From Chloroflexota bacterium (lineage in GTDB: Bacteria > Chloroflexota > Anaerolineae > Anaerolineales > Villigracilaceae): DNA of 64,000 bases. The first letter of the stretch is position 1; the number at the start of each line of letters is the position of its first letter. The position numbers were made by a program, and so were the translations under genes. The notes beneath the pieces were generated by a model. It was not told the origin of the DNA, searched no databases, and saw only the letters and a list, made by a program, of their open reading frames with translations. The DNA lies in NCBI GenBank assembly GCA_016235425.1, contig JACRLC010000008.1, forward strand, positions 18,002 through 82,001. Reading direction: 5' to 3'. Positions 43,595 through 51,370 of this stretch are shown piece after piece.

Positions 43595-43876
43595 ATGGAC
43601 TTCTTCAAAAAACTCTTCTCCGGTTCAGCGAAGCCATCATCGAGTCTTTTCACCTTCACTGTCAAGTGCAACCGCTGCGGCGAGGCTATCGAAGGACACG
43701 TCAACTTGAGCAACGATCTTTCCGCGGAATACGAAGATGACCGCGAAGTGTTCTTTGTCCGCAAAGTATTGATGGGAAGCGGGCATTGCTTCCAACAAAT
43801 CGAAGTTGAGATGAAGTTTGACGCAAACAAGCAACTGATTGAAAAAGAAATTCTGGGTGGAAAATTTGTGGAATAA
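43595..43876 (+). CDS. Small uncharacterised protein with a CxxC motif
   Basis: 93 residues from the ATG at 43595 (AAAGAGG site). A single VKCNRCGEAIEGHVNL knuckle suggests half a zinc ribbon, so it may dimerise to bind metal. The body is acidic with an EVEMKFDANKQLIEKEIL C-terminal part. No function is recognised. Confidence 0.7.
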   Translation: MDFFKKLFSGSAKPSSSLFTFTVKCNRCGEAIEGHVNLSNDLSAEYEDDREVFFVRKVLMGSGHCFQQIEVEMKFDANKQLIEKEILGGKFVE

Positions 43877-43948
43877 CATGACCGGACTCCAAAGCGTTGC
43901 CCTGAGCCTGTCGAAGGGTCTCCTGACTATGGAGTTTTCACCCCAACA

Positions 43949-43970
43949 TCCAACGTCGGGAGACGTTGGA
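43949..43970. repeat. Palindrome upstream of the first glycosyltransferase
   Basis: TCCAACGTC, GGGA, GACGTTGGA, followed by CTCC. GGACTCC-family member. A TCGAAGG-type repeat fragment precedes it at 43901-43925. Confidence 0.7.
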
Positions 43971-43974
43971 CTCC

Positions 43975-43986
43975 TATAACACCAGA
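43975..43986 (+). promoter_or_regulatory. Leaderless -10 box of the first glycosyltransferase
   Basis: TATAAC, six bases, ATG at 43987. Confidence 0.45.
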
Positions 43987-45471
43987 ATGCGAATAGCAGC
44001 CAAAATCATCCTCGCGCTCCTCGCCGCGCTTCTTCTCATCGAAACCGCGTTCTCGCTGAAGTGGCCCATCGCACACGACGAAGCGCCGCTCTTCTACGAA
44101 GCCTTTCTCATGCGCGGCGAAGGCCGCGTTCCCTATCGCGGCATCTTCGACTTTCAAATGCCCGGCAGTTTCGCCGCTTATTACGCCCTCGGCCTCCTCA
44201 GCGGCTTCGACGGTCTTCGCATCCGCATCCTCGACCTCCTCATTCTCACAGCACTCCTCGTTATCGCGTTTTTTACCATGCGCGGCTTCGGCAAATCCAC
44301 CGCGCTTGCCGCCGCGCTCCTCTTCGGGTTGAAATATCTCGAAGGCGGCCCGTCCATGTCACTGCAACGCGAATATCTTTTGCTCATCTTCGTCGCGCTT
44401 GCAGTTTGGATAAACATGCGTGACGACCTGACTCCCAAACACCGCCTGCTCATCGGATTTTTCTTCGGTCTATCGGCAGTCATCAAACCCCACGCATCGC
44501 TCGGACTCGTCCCCATCCTGCTCTTTGACATGGCAGGCATGATCAAATCCCAAAACCTGACTCCGTTAAACGCCGCCCTTCAAAGCGGACTCCCAACCCT
44601 GAGCGGGTTTCTCGTTCCGGTAATCGGAGTCTTTGCATGGCTGGGATTCACCGGCGCGTTGAGTCCATTCCTTGATATAGCCAAAAACTACTGGCCGTTG
44701 TACGCGCAGATCAACGGGCAGATGGAGGTCAATGCCGGGGCGGCGCGCTGGTCATTTATGCTGGATCAGGTTTGGCGTCTGGGTGGAAGCGGGACTTGGA
44801 TCATCCCTGCCGCGCTGGGAGTTTATCTAAATCGAAACAAACAAACCTGGCTTTTGGCAAGTCTCGCGTTATGTTATGCCATTTACCCTGCCTTCTCAGG
44901 ACAGTTCTTCCCGTATCATTACATCCCGTTCGTTTATTTCATTGTGTTGTTAGCCTCGCTGGCGATCATTGAACATCCTTCATCTTTCTTATTTCGTTTT
45001 TCTTCCTTCATCCTTCTTCTTGTTATTCTTGCAAATATTCATCCTGCCCCTGTCTTCCTGCGGCAACTCGGAGGCAAACCCATCGTCACATCCACTGACC
45101 GCGCCGCGGAGATTGCACTTTATCTTGAAGAGAATCTCGAAGAGGGCGACACAGTCCAGCCGCTGGATTGGACAGGCGGCACCCTGCTTGCCATGCTCGA
45201 AACGCGCGCGCGTATCGCCACGCCGTTCGTATTTGATTTTTATTTCTATCATCACGTTTCGCAGCCATATATCCAAAGTTTGCGCGCGAAGTTTATGAAT
45301 GATTTGCAGGCATCACCGCCGCGCTTCGTTGTCGAAGTCACCGCGATTGACAAGCCGTGGATATCAGGCCCGGGCACCAGCCGTGAATTTCCCGAACTGC
45401 GCGCATTTCTGGATGGGAATTATTCCGTTACAATCCAGAAGGATGATTATGTGATTTATGAAAGACGTTGA
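43987..45471 (+). CDS. GT-C-type membrane glycosyltransferase
   Basis: 494 residues with about ten membrane helices. The first loop carries the acidic HDEAPLFYEA motif, and a second RGIFDFQMPG loop fits the PMT/ArnT-like GT-C fold that uses polyprenyl-phosphate sugars. A soluble C-terminal region of about 110 residues lies outside the membrane. Acceptor and sugar are unknown. The downstream gene overlaps its end in frame extension, but its likely start lies 90 bp further on. Confidence 0.75.
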   Translation: MRIAAKIILALLAALLLIETAFSLKWPIAHDEAPLFYEAFLMRGEGRVPYRGIFDFQMPGSFAAYYALGLLSGFDGLRIRILDLLILTALLVIAFFTMRGFGKSTALAAALLFGLKYLEGGPSMSLQREYLLLIFVALAVWINMRDDLTPKHRLLIGFFFGLSAVIKPHASLGLVPILLFDMAGMIKSQNLTPLNAALQSGLPTLSGFLVPVIGVFAWLGFTGALSPFLDIAKNYWPLYAQINGQMEVNAGAARWSFMLDQVWRLGGSGTWIIPAALGVYLNRNKQTWLLASLALCYAIYPAFSGQFFPYHYIPFVYFIVLLASLAIIEHPSSFLFRFSSFILLLVILANIHPAPVFLRQLGGKPIVTSTDRAAEIALYLEENLEEGDTVQPLDWTGGTLLAMLETRARIATPFVFDFYFYHHVSQPYIQSLRAKFMNDLQASPPRFVVEVTAIDKPWISGPGTSREFPELRAFLDGNYSVTIQKDDYVIYERR

Positions 45472-45560
45472 TATTCCTTCGTCCTGAGCGGAGCCGCACG
45501 CATTTGTTCTTTGTGCGGCGTAGTCGAAGGGCAATTTATGAAAGCAATCGTTTCCTCGCT

Positions 45561-47480
45561 ATGCAAATTCGTTCCACCTGGCTTTCCCGCGTCACCTATC
45601 TCTACCTCCTCCTGCCCTTTATCATCTTCTGTCTGGGCTGGCTGAGATTGTCCATCGCGCTTTCTATCGCCGCGCTGATGTTATGGGCGTTGTGGAAGTT
45701 GTGGAGTCCAAAACATGGTCTTGAGCTTGCCGATGAGTCTCCTGACTATGGAGTGCAAAATCGGGAGATTTTGCACTCCATAATCCCCGCCATCCTCCTC
45801 ACCGGCCTGTGGGTCTTCCTCTCCGGCGTGGGCGGATACGCCTTCCAAAATTGGGATCATCACTGGCGCAACGCGGTTCTGCGTGACCTCATCACTTTCG
45901 ATTGGCCGGTCGTTTATTCATCCCCCGAACGCGGACCGATCAAAATGCTGGTTTATTACGTGGGTTACTGGCTTCCCGCCGCGCTGACAGGAAAATTGCT
46001 CGGATGGAAATTCGCCAACCTCATCCTCTTCCTGTGGACGTGGCTCGGTGTTTTGCTCGTCACTTTGCACCTTGGCCTTAAGCTCAAAACGTCATCGCTC
46101 AAAGCCATCCTGTTGTTCATCGTCTTCAGCGGCATGGACGCGCTCGGCGCGCTAATTTTCGCAGGCGATTACCCAACCTTTTGGCCTCCCGTTCAGCACC
46201 TTGAAATTTGGGGCGGGAATTTACAATATTCCTCCTTCACCACTCAATTATTCTGGGTGTTCAACCAGGCTGTCCCGGCGTGGTTGTGTATTTCAATGTT
46301 TGTCACCCTGAGCCCTTCGACTTCGCTCAGGATAGATTCCGCGAAGGGTCTCCAATTTGGCAGTAGAGATTCCTCGCTCCCCAAAGAACGGGTCGCTGCC
46401 AAGAAACAAGGAGTTAAAACCCTTTTTGCCACGAATTTCGCGGATGAGCACGGATTTTTAAAACCAATTCGCGAAAATTCGTGTAATTCGCGGCTGAGAT
46501 CTTGTTTCTTTCGCTTTGAACAGCGCTCTTCCCTGCGCTGTGGTTTTACTCAGAATGACACATGTGGGCAAAAAACCTTCATCTGGTCTCTCTGCTTCTT
46601 CTTCGCCCCGCTCGCGTCGCTTGGCTTGTTGCCTTATCTTCTTATTGAATGGTTTGGACACTACTCAAAAATAAAAACGGACGCTGATTTACGCAGAAAA
46701 ACGCAGATAAACAAAAATGAATCAGCGAAATCCGCGTTTATCAGCGTCCTGAAAGAATGGATTAAGTTCCTTCACTTTGGTTTGCTTCTTGCAGGCGCGG
46801 TGATCGTTTTCATTTCATACTTCTTCTTTTCATCCAACACCGCTGCACAAGAGCGTGGATTTCAGGCGCTCGCCCTGAAAGATGTCATCGTGTTCCTCCT
46901 GCTCGAAGGCGGAATTCTCTGGCTTTTGCTCGCGCCGCGCCGCTGGAGTGACCCGCGTTGGGCGGTGACCGGCATCCTGCTTTTCATCATGCCGTTCATC
47001 CAATTCGGCAGCGGACGAGATTTTGTCATGCGCGCATCTATTGCGCCGCTGTTCTATCTAATGGTTTGGACGGGCGAGGCTTTTTTTACCACGAAGACAC
47101 GAAGTCACGAAGTCACGAAAAGTTTTGTTTCTTCGTGGCTTGGTGACTTGGTGGCGGGAGATCGCCAAAACCCGCGCTGGATGCGAATTACCTTGTTTGT
47201 TTGCCTGTGCCTCGGCGCGCTTACCCCGCTTTACGAGATCAACCGCTCTATCTATCGGACGTTTGAGTATTATTTCATCCTGGATAACAGCCAGCGCGCC
47301 TTGCCGCCCGCCAAGCCCGCCACGCACCTTGAACAGGGAGTCGCGCCCGAAGCGGAACATCCCGGCTCGCTCGCCGCGGATGATATTCAAACGCTGGCTT
47401 TCATGGATGATAAACTCTCGAAAAATTTCATTGCCAATGTAAGGCAGTCATTGTATTATCGGTTTCTCGCGCCGCGTTGA
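45561..47480 (+). CDS. Large membrane protein (GT-C-like) with several repeat-encoded loops
   Basis: 639 residues from the ATG at 45561; the frame opens earlier at 45468, but that stretch is a repeat. About ten to twelve membrane helices alternate with unusually long loops. At least five loops are encoded by dispersed repeats: 45733-45783, 46306-46412, 46425-46560, 46668-46750 and 47085-47160. None shifts the frame. The WGGNLQYSSFTTQLFWVFNQ segment resembles extracytoplasmic loops of Chloroflexota GT-C proteins. Probably a partner or relative of the preceding gene in surface glycan synthesis. Whether the product folds is an open question. Confidence 0.65.
   Translation: MQIRSTWLSRVTYLYLLLPFIIFCLGWLRLSIALSIAALMLWALWKLWSPKHGLELADESPDYGVQNREILHSIIPAILLTGLWVFLSGVGGYAFQNWDHHWRNAVLRDLITFDWPVVYSSPERGPIKMLVYYVGYWLPAALTGKLLGWKFANLILFLWTWLGVLLVTLHLGLKLKTSSLKAILLFIVFSGMDALGALIFAGDYPTFWPPVQHLEIWGGNLQYSSFTTQLFWVFNQAVPAWLCISMFVTLSPSTSLRIDSAKGLQFGSRDSSLPKERVAAKKQGVKTLFATNFADEHGFLKPIRENSCNSRLRSCFFRFEQRSSLRCGFTQNDTCGQKTFIWSLCFFFAPLASLGLLPYLLIEWFGHYSKIKTDADLRRKTQINKNESAKSAFISVLKEWIKFLHFGLLLAGAVIVFISYFFFSSNTAAQERGFQALALKDVIVFLLLEGGILWLLLAPRRWSDPRWAVTGILLFIMPFIQFGSGRDFVMRASIAPLFYLMVWTGEAFFTTKTRSHEVTKSFVSSWLGDLVAGDRQNPRWMRITLFVCLCLGALTPLYEINRSIYRTFEYYFILDNSQRALPPAKPATHLEQGVAPEAEHPGSLAADDIQTLAFMDDKLSKNFIANVRQSLYYRFLAPR
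45750..45779. repeat. Palindrome inside the second glycosyltransferase gene
   Basis: GGAGTGCAAAATC, GGGA, GATTTTGCACTCC: the same 13-4-13 design and GGGA loop as the copy at 43949, here within coding sequence. Confidence 0.8.
46306..46560. repeat. Cluster of dispersed repeats inside the second glycosyltransferase gene
   Basis: CCCTGAGCCCTTCGACTTCG with CGCGAAGGGTCTCC, then GAGATTCCTCGCTCC, then CACGAATTTCGCGGATGAG with CGAAAATTCGTGTAATTCGC, then ACTCAGAATGACA. Each resembles a different widespread short repeat. Together they give about 85 codons without a stop. Confidence 0.7.
46668..46750. repeat. Inverted repeat inside the second glycosyltransferase gene
   Basis: GGACGCTGATTTACGC and CGCGTTTATCAGCGTCC form an inverted repeat with AATGAATCAGCG between them; it is coded through. 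Confidence 0.75.
47085..47160. repeat. CACGAAG-type repeat inside the second glycosyltransferase gene
   Basis: ACCACGAAGACACGAAGTC, a second GAAGTCACGAAAAG, and TTCTTCGTGGCTTGGTGAC. It is a direct and inverted repeat read as TTKTRSHEVTKSFVSSWLGD. Confidence 0.8.
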
Positions 47481-47492
47481 TCAGGAAAACAT

Positions 47493-47584
47493 ACCTGACA
47501 TGTCTCATCCGCGCTGTTGTTAATCGTAATGCTCGCGTGGACATAGGTCATAATTGACCAACTCCTCGCGGAGACATGTCAGGT
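47493..47584. repeat. 92-nt structured element, copy A
   Basis: The ends pair perfectly over 13 bp (ACCTGACATGTCT with AGACATGTCAGGT). They continue, after a CAT bulge, as CCGCG/CGCGG. An inner hairpin GTTA-ATCG-TAAT and a conserved GCGTGGACATAGG stretch follow. Copy B (62111-62202) has exactly the same length and 72 of 92 identical positions, with compensatory changes in two stems. It lies between the glycosyltransferase and alkyltransferase-like genes. Confidence 0.75.
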
Positions 47585-47605
47585 CTTTAGTGCCAGGAGA
47601 ATCTT

Positions 47606-47989
47606 ATGCCCGGTTTTTCCTCCCCTCCCAATCCGCAAGCCTACTACCAGCAAGTCTGGGAAATCGTCCGCCAAATCCCGCGCGGGCGCGTTGCCACGTA
47701 TGGTCAGGTCGCGAAAATGCTCCCGCCGCCGATGGGTGTGGAGATCGAGGCCTATAACGCCTTCGGCGCACGCTGGGTGGGCGGCGCGATGGCGGCCTGT
47801 CCCGACGATGTGCCGTGGCAGCGCGTGATCAACTCGCAGGGAAAGATCAGTGAAAGACCCGGCGCGGAGAGGCAGCGTCAATTATTGGAAGAAGAGGGGA
47901 TTGATTTTGTAAAAGATAAAGTGGATTTGAAAAAGTATGGCTGGAAAGGGTTGGGCAATGACAATGTTGAACAGCCATCGCTATTTTGA
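47606..47989 (+). CDS. Alkyltransferase-like protein (ATL, MGMT family)
   Basis: 127 residues of the MGMT DNA-binding fold. The PCHR active site of alkyltransferases is PWQR here: Cys is replaced by Trp71, the hallmark of ATL proteins, which bind O6-alkylguanine without removing the group and hand it to nucleotide excision repair. The recognition helix RGRVATYGQVA (27-37) and VINSQGKIS are present. AGGAG precedes the ATG. A 92-nt structured element ends 21 bp upstream. Confidence 0.9.
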   Translation: MPGFSSPPNPQAYYQQVWEIVRQIPRGRVATYGQVAKMLPPPMGVEIEAYNAFGARWVGGAMAACPDDVPWQRVINSQGKISERPGAERQRQLLEEEGIDFVKDKVDLKKYGWKGLGNDNVEQPSLF

Positions 47990-48000
47990 TTTGAACATGC

Positions 48001-48969
48001 TCATCCCGCCAACTCCACCACCAGCGTATCCAGAGCCAGGTCCAACGTGACCTGGCCCGTTTTTACCCCCTCGTCAATCCGCAGCAATTTGTGATAAATG
48101 CTTTCGAGCGACTCGATTGAAAAACGCGCCGCCTGGTTCGTCGTTTTTTCAGCGACATACGGATGCACGCCCAACGCTCTTGCCACATCATCCTTGTTGC
48201 CGCGGCCATCCAAAATTTCACGCGCCTGGATCAACAAGCGAAACTGCCGCACGACCATTCCCCACAACGAAAACGGATCTTCATTCTCAAGCAAGCGATG
48301 CAAAAGATGCTGCGCGGATTTGCCGTTTCCAATTGACAACGCATCCACGAAATCGAAAACGCTTTTCTGCGAAGTGACGATACAAACCGCTTCCACATCG
48401 GACCCGGTAACTGGCCGCGCCCAATTGACATACGCCAGCAGTTTGGCAATTTCCATCCCCGCCTGACGCGTATCCACGCCGATCATTTCGGCGAGTTTCG
48501 CCGCGGCTGGAGGATCAATTTTGCCGCCCTGATTCTTCGCTTCATTGACGATCCAGCCTGCCATGTCTTTCTGGCGCGGAAGCATATAGGCTTGTGTTTT
48601 GATGGCCGCACTATTTTTGCCCGCCCATTTCATCAGCCAATGCCTTTCAGCCTCCTTTGGCTCAACCAATTCGTGGATTACCAGCCGCGCGGTGTCTGGC
48701 GTGTTGCTGAGGAACTCTTCAAATTTCTTGCGTGCGCCCGGGTTGTTATACTTCGCCGACGGATTCCCTAAAATAACCAGCCGCTTCGACGCGAGGAACG
48801 GCATGGCATTGACCGCGTTGTTCAGTTCGTCCTCGCTCATGGTACGCGCTTCGAGCCGAGCCGTGTTCATCCCCGCGGTGGTGGGATCGGAAAAGTCCGA
48901 CTCGAAGTCTTTGATTTTGCGCGCAATGGCAAATTCGTCGTTGCCGTAGATGAAGATGATGTTGGGCAT
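48001..48969 (-). CDS. holA: DNA polymerase III delta subunit
   Basis: 322 residues. Clamp-loader subunit that opens the beta clamp. The N-terminus MPNIIFIYGNDEFAIARKI and the middle TRQAGMEIAKLLAYV segment are typical. The frame extends by five codons to 48984, but those bases are the end of a CACAGAG-type repeat, so 48969 is preferred. It converges on the alkyltransferase-like gene with an 11-bp gap. Confidence 0.9.
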   Translation of the reverse strand: MPNIIFIYGNDEFAIARKIKDFESDFSDPTTAGMNTARLEARTMSEDELNNAVNAMPFLASKRLVILGNPSAKYNNPGARKKFEEFLSNTPDTARLVIHELVEPKEAERHWLMKWAGKNSAAIKTQAYMLPRQKDMAGWIVNEAKNQGGKIDPPAAAKLAEMIGVDTRQAGMEIAKLLAYVNWARPVTGSDVEAVCIVTSQKSVFDFVDALSIGNGKSAQHLLHRLLENEDPFSLWGMVVRQFRLLIQAREILDGRGNKDDVARALGVHPYVAEKTTNQAARFSIESLESIYHKLLRIDEGVKTGQVTLDLALDTLVVELAG

Positions 48970-48975
48970 AAATTC

Positions 48976-49036
48976 ATTAGCCACAGAGACGCAGAGTCAC
49001 AGAGGTGCTTTTTTTCTTTCCCCGAGGCTCTGTGAC
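48976..49036. repeat. CACAGAG-type repeat upstream of holA
   Basis: TAGCCACAGAGACGCAGAG, TCACAGAGG and GAGGCTCTGTGACTG form an inverted repeat. The following stretch to 49177 shows no gene. Confidence 0.75.
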
Positions 49037-49177
49037 TGATATGAAAATAAGTCGTTCAGCCGTCGTCATCCGTTTATCCGTTTTGCGAAGCAATCCGCTT
49101 TCGAATCCGTTTACGCTAAACTGCATTCAATTTTCATCCTTTGGGGTGAACTTCGTTCATGGATACTCTGCGGCAAA

Positions 49178-49666
49178 TTAACGCGTTATAACCCGGTGTA
49201 CGTTGCGTGAGATGGGGACAATGTCAATGATTTTCATGTCGCCCAGGTCTGCTTCGGTGGTGATGTTGGCCTGGAGCCAGGGGCCTGCGGGCTGGCTGAG
49301 CAAATACCCGAACGCGGCGAAGACGACCGCCAGCGGGATCAGCCAGAGTCGCCAAAAGGTGGATTTTGCCCCTCGAAGCGGAATCCAGCCAAAGGTCCCC
49401 GCGAGAAGCGTTGTGACGGCGAGGTTCGTGCCACAGCCCGCGTGAATCGCAAGTTTGGATTCGCCGCCGCGCAGGCGGGTCATCGCTTCGGTGGAGGCAG
49501 TCCAGATTTCCTGAGTGTCGAATTTACCGAGGAGGAAGAAACCTGTCGGATTGGAGTGTCCGGCCATGTGCTGGTTGGGATATTTGCGCGCAAGCACGTG
49601 AAGCGTGGCGTGTTCGAGCGCATGGTTACGCCGGGTTTCGAGAATGAGGGGAAGGTCGAGGATCAT
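49178..49666 (-). CDS. DUF6391 family membrane protein
   Basis: 162 residues. The conserved RRNHALEHATLHVL helix near 12-25 marks DUF6391, a family seen in Chloroflexota and cyanobacteria. HAGCGTNLAVT and two membrane helices (about 85-100 and 110-128) follow, then an exposed C-terminal part. Function unknown. A minus-strand TATAAT six bases before the ATG indicates a leaderless mRNA. Confidence 0.8.
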   Translation of the reverse strand: MILDLPLILETRRNHALEHATLHVLARKYPNQHMAGHSNPTGFFLLGKFDTQEIWTASTEAMTRLRGGESKLAIHAGCGTNLAVTTLLAGTFGWIPLRGAKSTFWRLWLIPLAVVFAAFGYLLSQPAGPWLQANITTEADLGDMKIIDIVPISRNVHRVITR

Positions 49667-49678
49667 GCGATGATTATA
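49667..49678 (-). promoter_or_regulatory. Leaderless -10 box of the DUF6391 gene
   Basis: Minus-strand TATAAT, six bases (CATCGC), ATG. Confidence 0.6.
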
Positions 49679-49752
49679 GCGTTAAAGTAGTACGTACTGC
49701 GGGATTTATTCATACTCCGCAGTACGCACGATTGAAGACAGAATTGCAAGAG

Positions 49753-50466
49753 TTAATTTGCGGAAGATGTTGTTTCCAATGTGACCGTTTCGGTGCTCCC
49801 TGCCGTTGCCTGAATAAATCCGATATACATCAGGACTGCGCCGATAAATTCGCTCAGGTAAAGCATGTCTGTAATCCCCGCCTTGAGGAAAGTTCCACCC
49901 ATCGCAGGTGACAGCGCTCCGGCGGCAATCAGGATGTTTCCAAACATGCGGCTGGCAAGGATCTTCTTGCGCCAGAAAAGGAAGGCGGAATAGATGGCGC
50001 CGCCCACGAGCGTGATCGTGCCATAGATGTTGAGCAGGATCGTCAGAAGGATGGTGAGGCCGTTGCGCGTGAGAATATCCTTGTATTGCTCGGAAGCCGG
50101 ACGGGCGACATCATAAGCCGCGGCGTTCGCGGGAGCGCTGAGAATCAGGATAAAGGCCAGCGCAGAGACTGCGGCCAACACCCAGGTGATGATTTGCGCC
50201 GTGTTTCCTTTGCGGACGAGAAGATGAACGCTTCCCATGCCAAGCCAGGCAGCAGTGAGCATTGCGCCGGTCAGGTACCAAATTTTCAGCACAAAGGTAT
50301 TGAAGGTTAAGCTGAGAATCACTTCGCTGAGCGTTCCGAGGCCGTAGAAAAACAAGCCGACGGCCCAAAGCAGGAGATGAATCCCGCCGCGTTGGCGATA
50401 GCGGCTGTAAACGGCAATTACAAATGCAAATGTGATAACGGTGGAGAGGTACGGAATGTAGGTCAT
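49753..50466 (-). CDS. Seven-helix membrane protein of unknown function
   Basis: 237 residues with seven predicted membrane helices and a short exposed loop (ANAAAYDVARPASEQYKD). The C-terminus is a short Thr/Ser tail. No family recognised with certainty. AAGGAAA precedes the ATG. It is followed on the same strand order by a 49-codon gene upstream (50489-50638), probably co-transcribed. Confidence 0.75.
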   Translation of the reverse strand: MTYIPYLSTVITFAFVIAVYSRYRQRGGIHLLLWAVGLFFYGLGTLSEVILSLTFNTFVLKIWYLTGAMLTAAWLGMGSVHLLVRKGNTAQIITWVLAAVSALAFILILSAPANAAAYDVARPASEQYKDILTRNGLTILLTILLNIYGTITLVGGAIYSAFLFWRKKILASRMFGNILIAAGALSPAMGGTFLKAGITDMLYLSEFIGAVLMYIGFIQATAGSTETVTLETTSSAN

Positions 50467-50488
50467 GGAATTTCCTTTGCGATATAAA

Positions 50489-50638
50489 TTATGCTGAAGG
50501 AGTTATGCCCAACAGCGATAAGCCAACAATGACAAGCACGCCCAGCAGGGCAAGCACCAGGATAACCAGCAAAACCGGGACAAGTTTTTCCGTGAGACCG
50601 GAAGGAGAAAACCGTTTGGACCGGCGGGTTTCAGGCAT
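50489..50638 (-). CDS. Small single-helix membrane protein (49 residues)
   Basis: A short gene with an AAAAGGAA ribosome site nine bases before its ATG. The first 20 residues are basic and hydrophilic (PETRRSKRFSPSGLTEKL), followed by one Leu/Val-rich membrane helix of about 24 residues. It ends 23 bp before the seven-helix protein gene, so it may be a small partner of that protein. No family is recognised. Confidence 0.6.
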   Translation of the reverse strand: MPETRRSKRFSPSGLTEKLVPVLLVILVLALLGVLVIVGLSLLGITPSA

Positions 50639-50714
50639 GAATCATTTCCTTTTCATTGGTTTCATGGCCGCCGCGGATGTATCAATGCCGAACTCAAAAA
50701 TAAAACACCAACCT

Positions 50715-51341
50715 TTAGTGCTTGGCATTCTCCAGCTTTTGGAAGGTCTGCAAAAGACTGATCAAAATCTCATCGGTAAACGTGTGCATCTTGGTGTACA
50801 TCTCGGTTGATTGTTTGGCCGATACCTTTGCGTCGCCGTAAACTTTTATGACCGATTCGATCAACACATCCCGAAAGAATAAAAATGCCTTGGCGGCGTC
50901 CACGTAACTCAATTGATAGCGGCGCGCGCGCGAGGCATATTCGTACCCGATGGCGTAGGCCTCCGATGAAGCCTCCTCGCCGTTCGTGGCAATGTAGGTC
51001 ATCAATCCTTGAAAGAGCGAATGCGCGCTCATGCGATATTGCGCGCGCGCCTTGTCATCCAATTTTTGATACCACGACTCCGCCTGCAGGCGTCCTTCCG
51101 AGATTTGCATGCGGACGTTCTTCACGGCCTCCTGCATCATGCTCTCGGGTTCCACCACGCTCTCGCGGGACTTTTTATTTGATTCCGACCAAATCAACAT
51201 TTCACTGCGCCTGTAACGGCGATGCCCTCCCTGCGTTCGATGCACAGGCAGGACACCTTTATCGGACCAAAGCCGCACGGTGCTCGGATGAACTCCGAGC
51301 AGTTTGGCCGCGTCACTGAGGGAAAGCCATTCGTCAGTCAT
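50715..51341 (-). CDS. MerR-type HTH regulator with helical sensor domain
   Basis: 208 residues. The N-terminal winged helix (WLSLSDAAKLLGVHPSTVRLW...GGHRRYRRSE) is MerR/excisionase-like. The C-terminal 120 residues are all-helical (YVDAAKAFLFFRDVLIESVI) and resemble RsbRD-N or related globin-like sensor bundles. There is no B12-binding motif. It follows the PucC-like gene on the same strand and probably controls it; direct TGTAGA repeats lie in that gene's promoter. Confidence 0.8.
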   Translation of the reverse strand: MTDEWLSLSDAAKLLGVHPSTVRLWSDKGVLPVHRTQGGHRRYRRSEMLIWSESNKKSRESVVEPESMMQEAVKNVRMQISEGRLQAESWYQKLDDKARAQYRMSAHSLFQGLMTYIATNGEEASSEAYAIGYEYASRARRYQLSYVDAAKAFLFFRDVLIESVIKVYGDAKVSAKQSTEMYTKMHTFTDEILISLLQTFQKLENAKH

Positions 51342-51352
51342 GGTTATTGTTG

Positions 51353-51370
51353 GGCGAGATTAATCTCGCC
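51353..51370. repeat. Short palindrome between the transporter and regulator genes
   Basis: GGCGAGATTAATCTCGCC, 18 bp and perfect, sits between the transporter stop and the regulator start. Confidence 0.65.

Noticed and set aside
47606..47989. Active O6-methylguanine-DNA methyltransferase
   Set aside because: The active-site Cys is replaced by Trp (PWQR), so it is an alkyltransferase-like protein.
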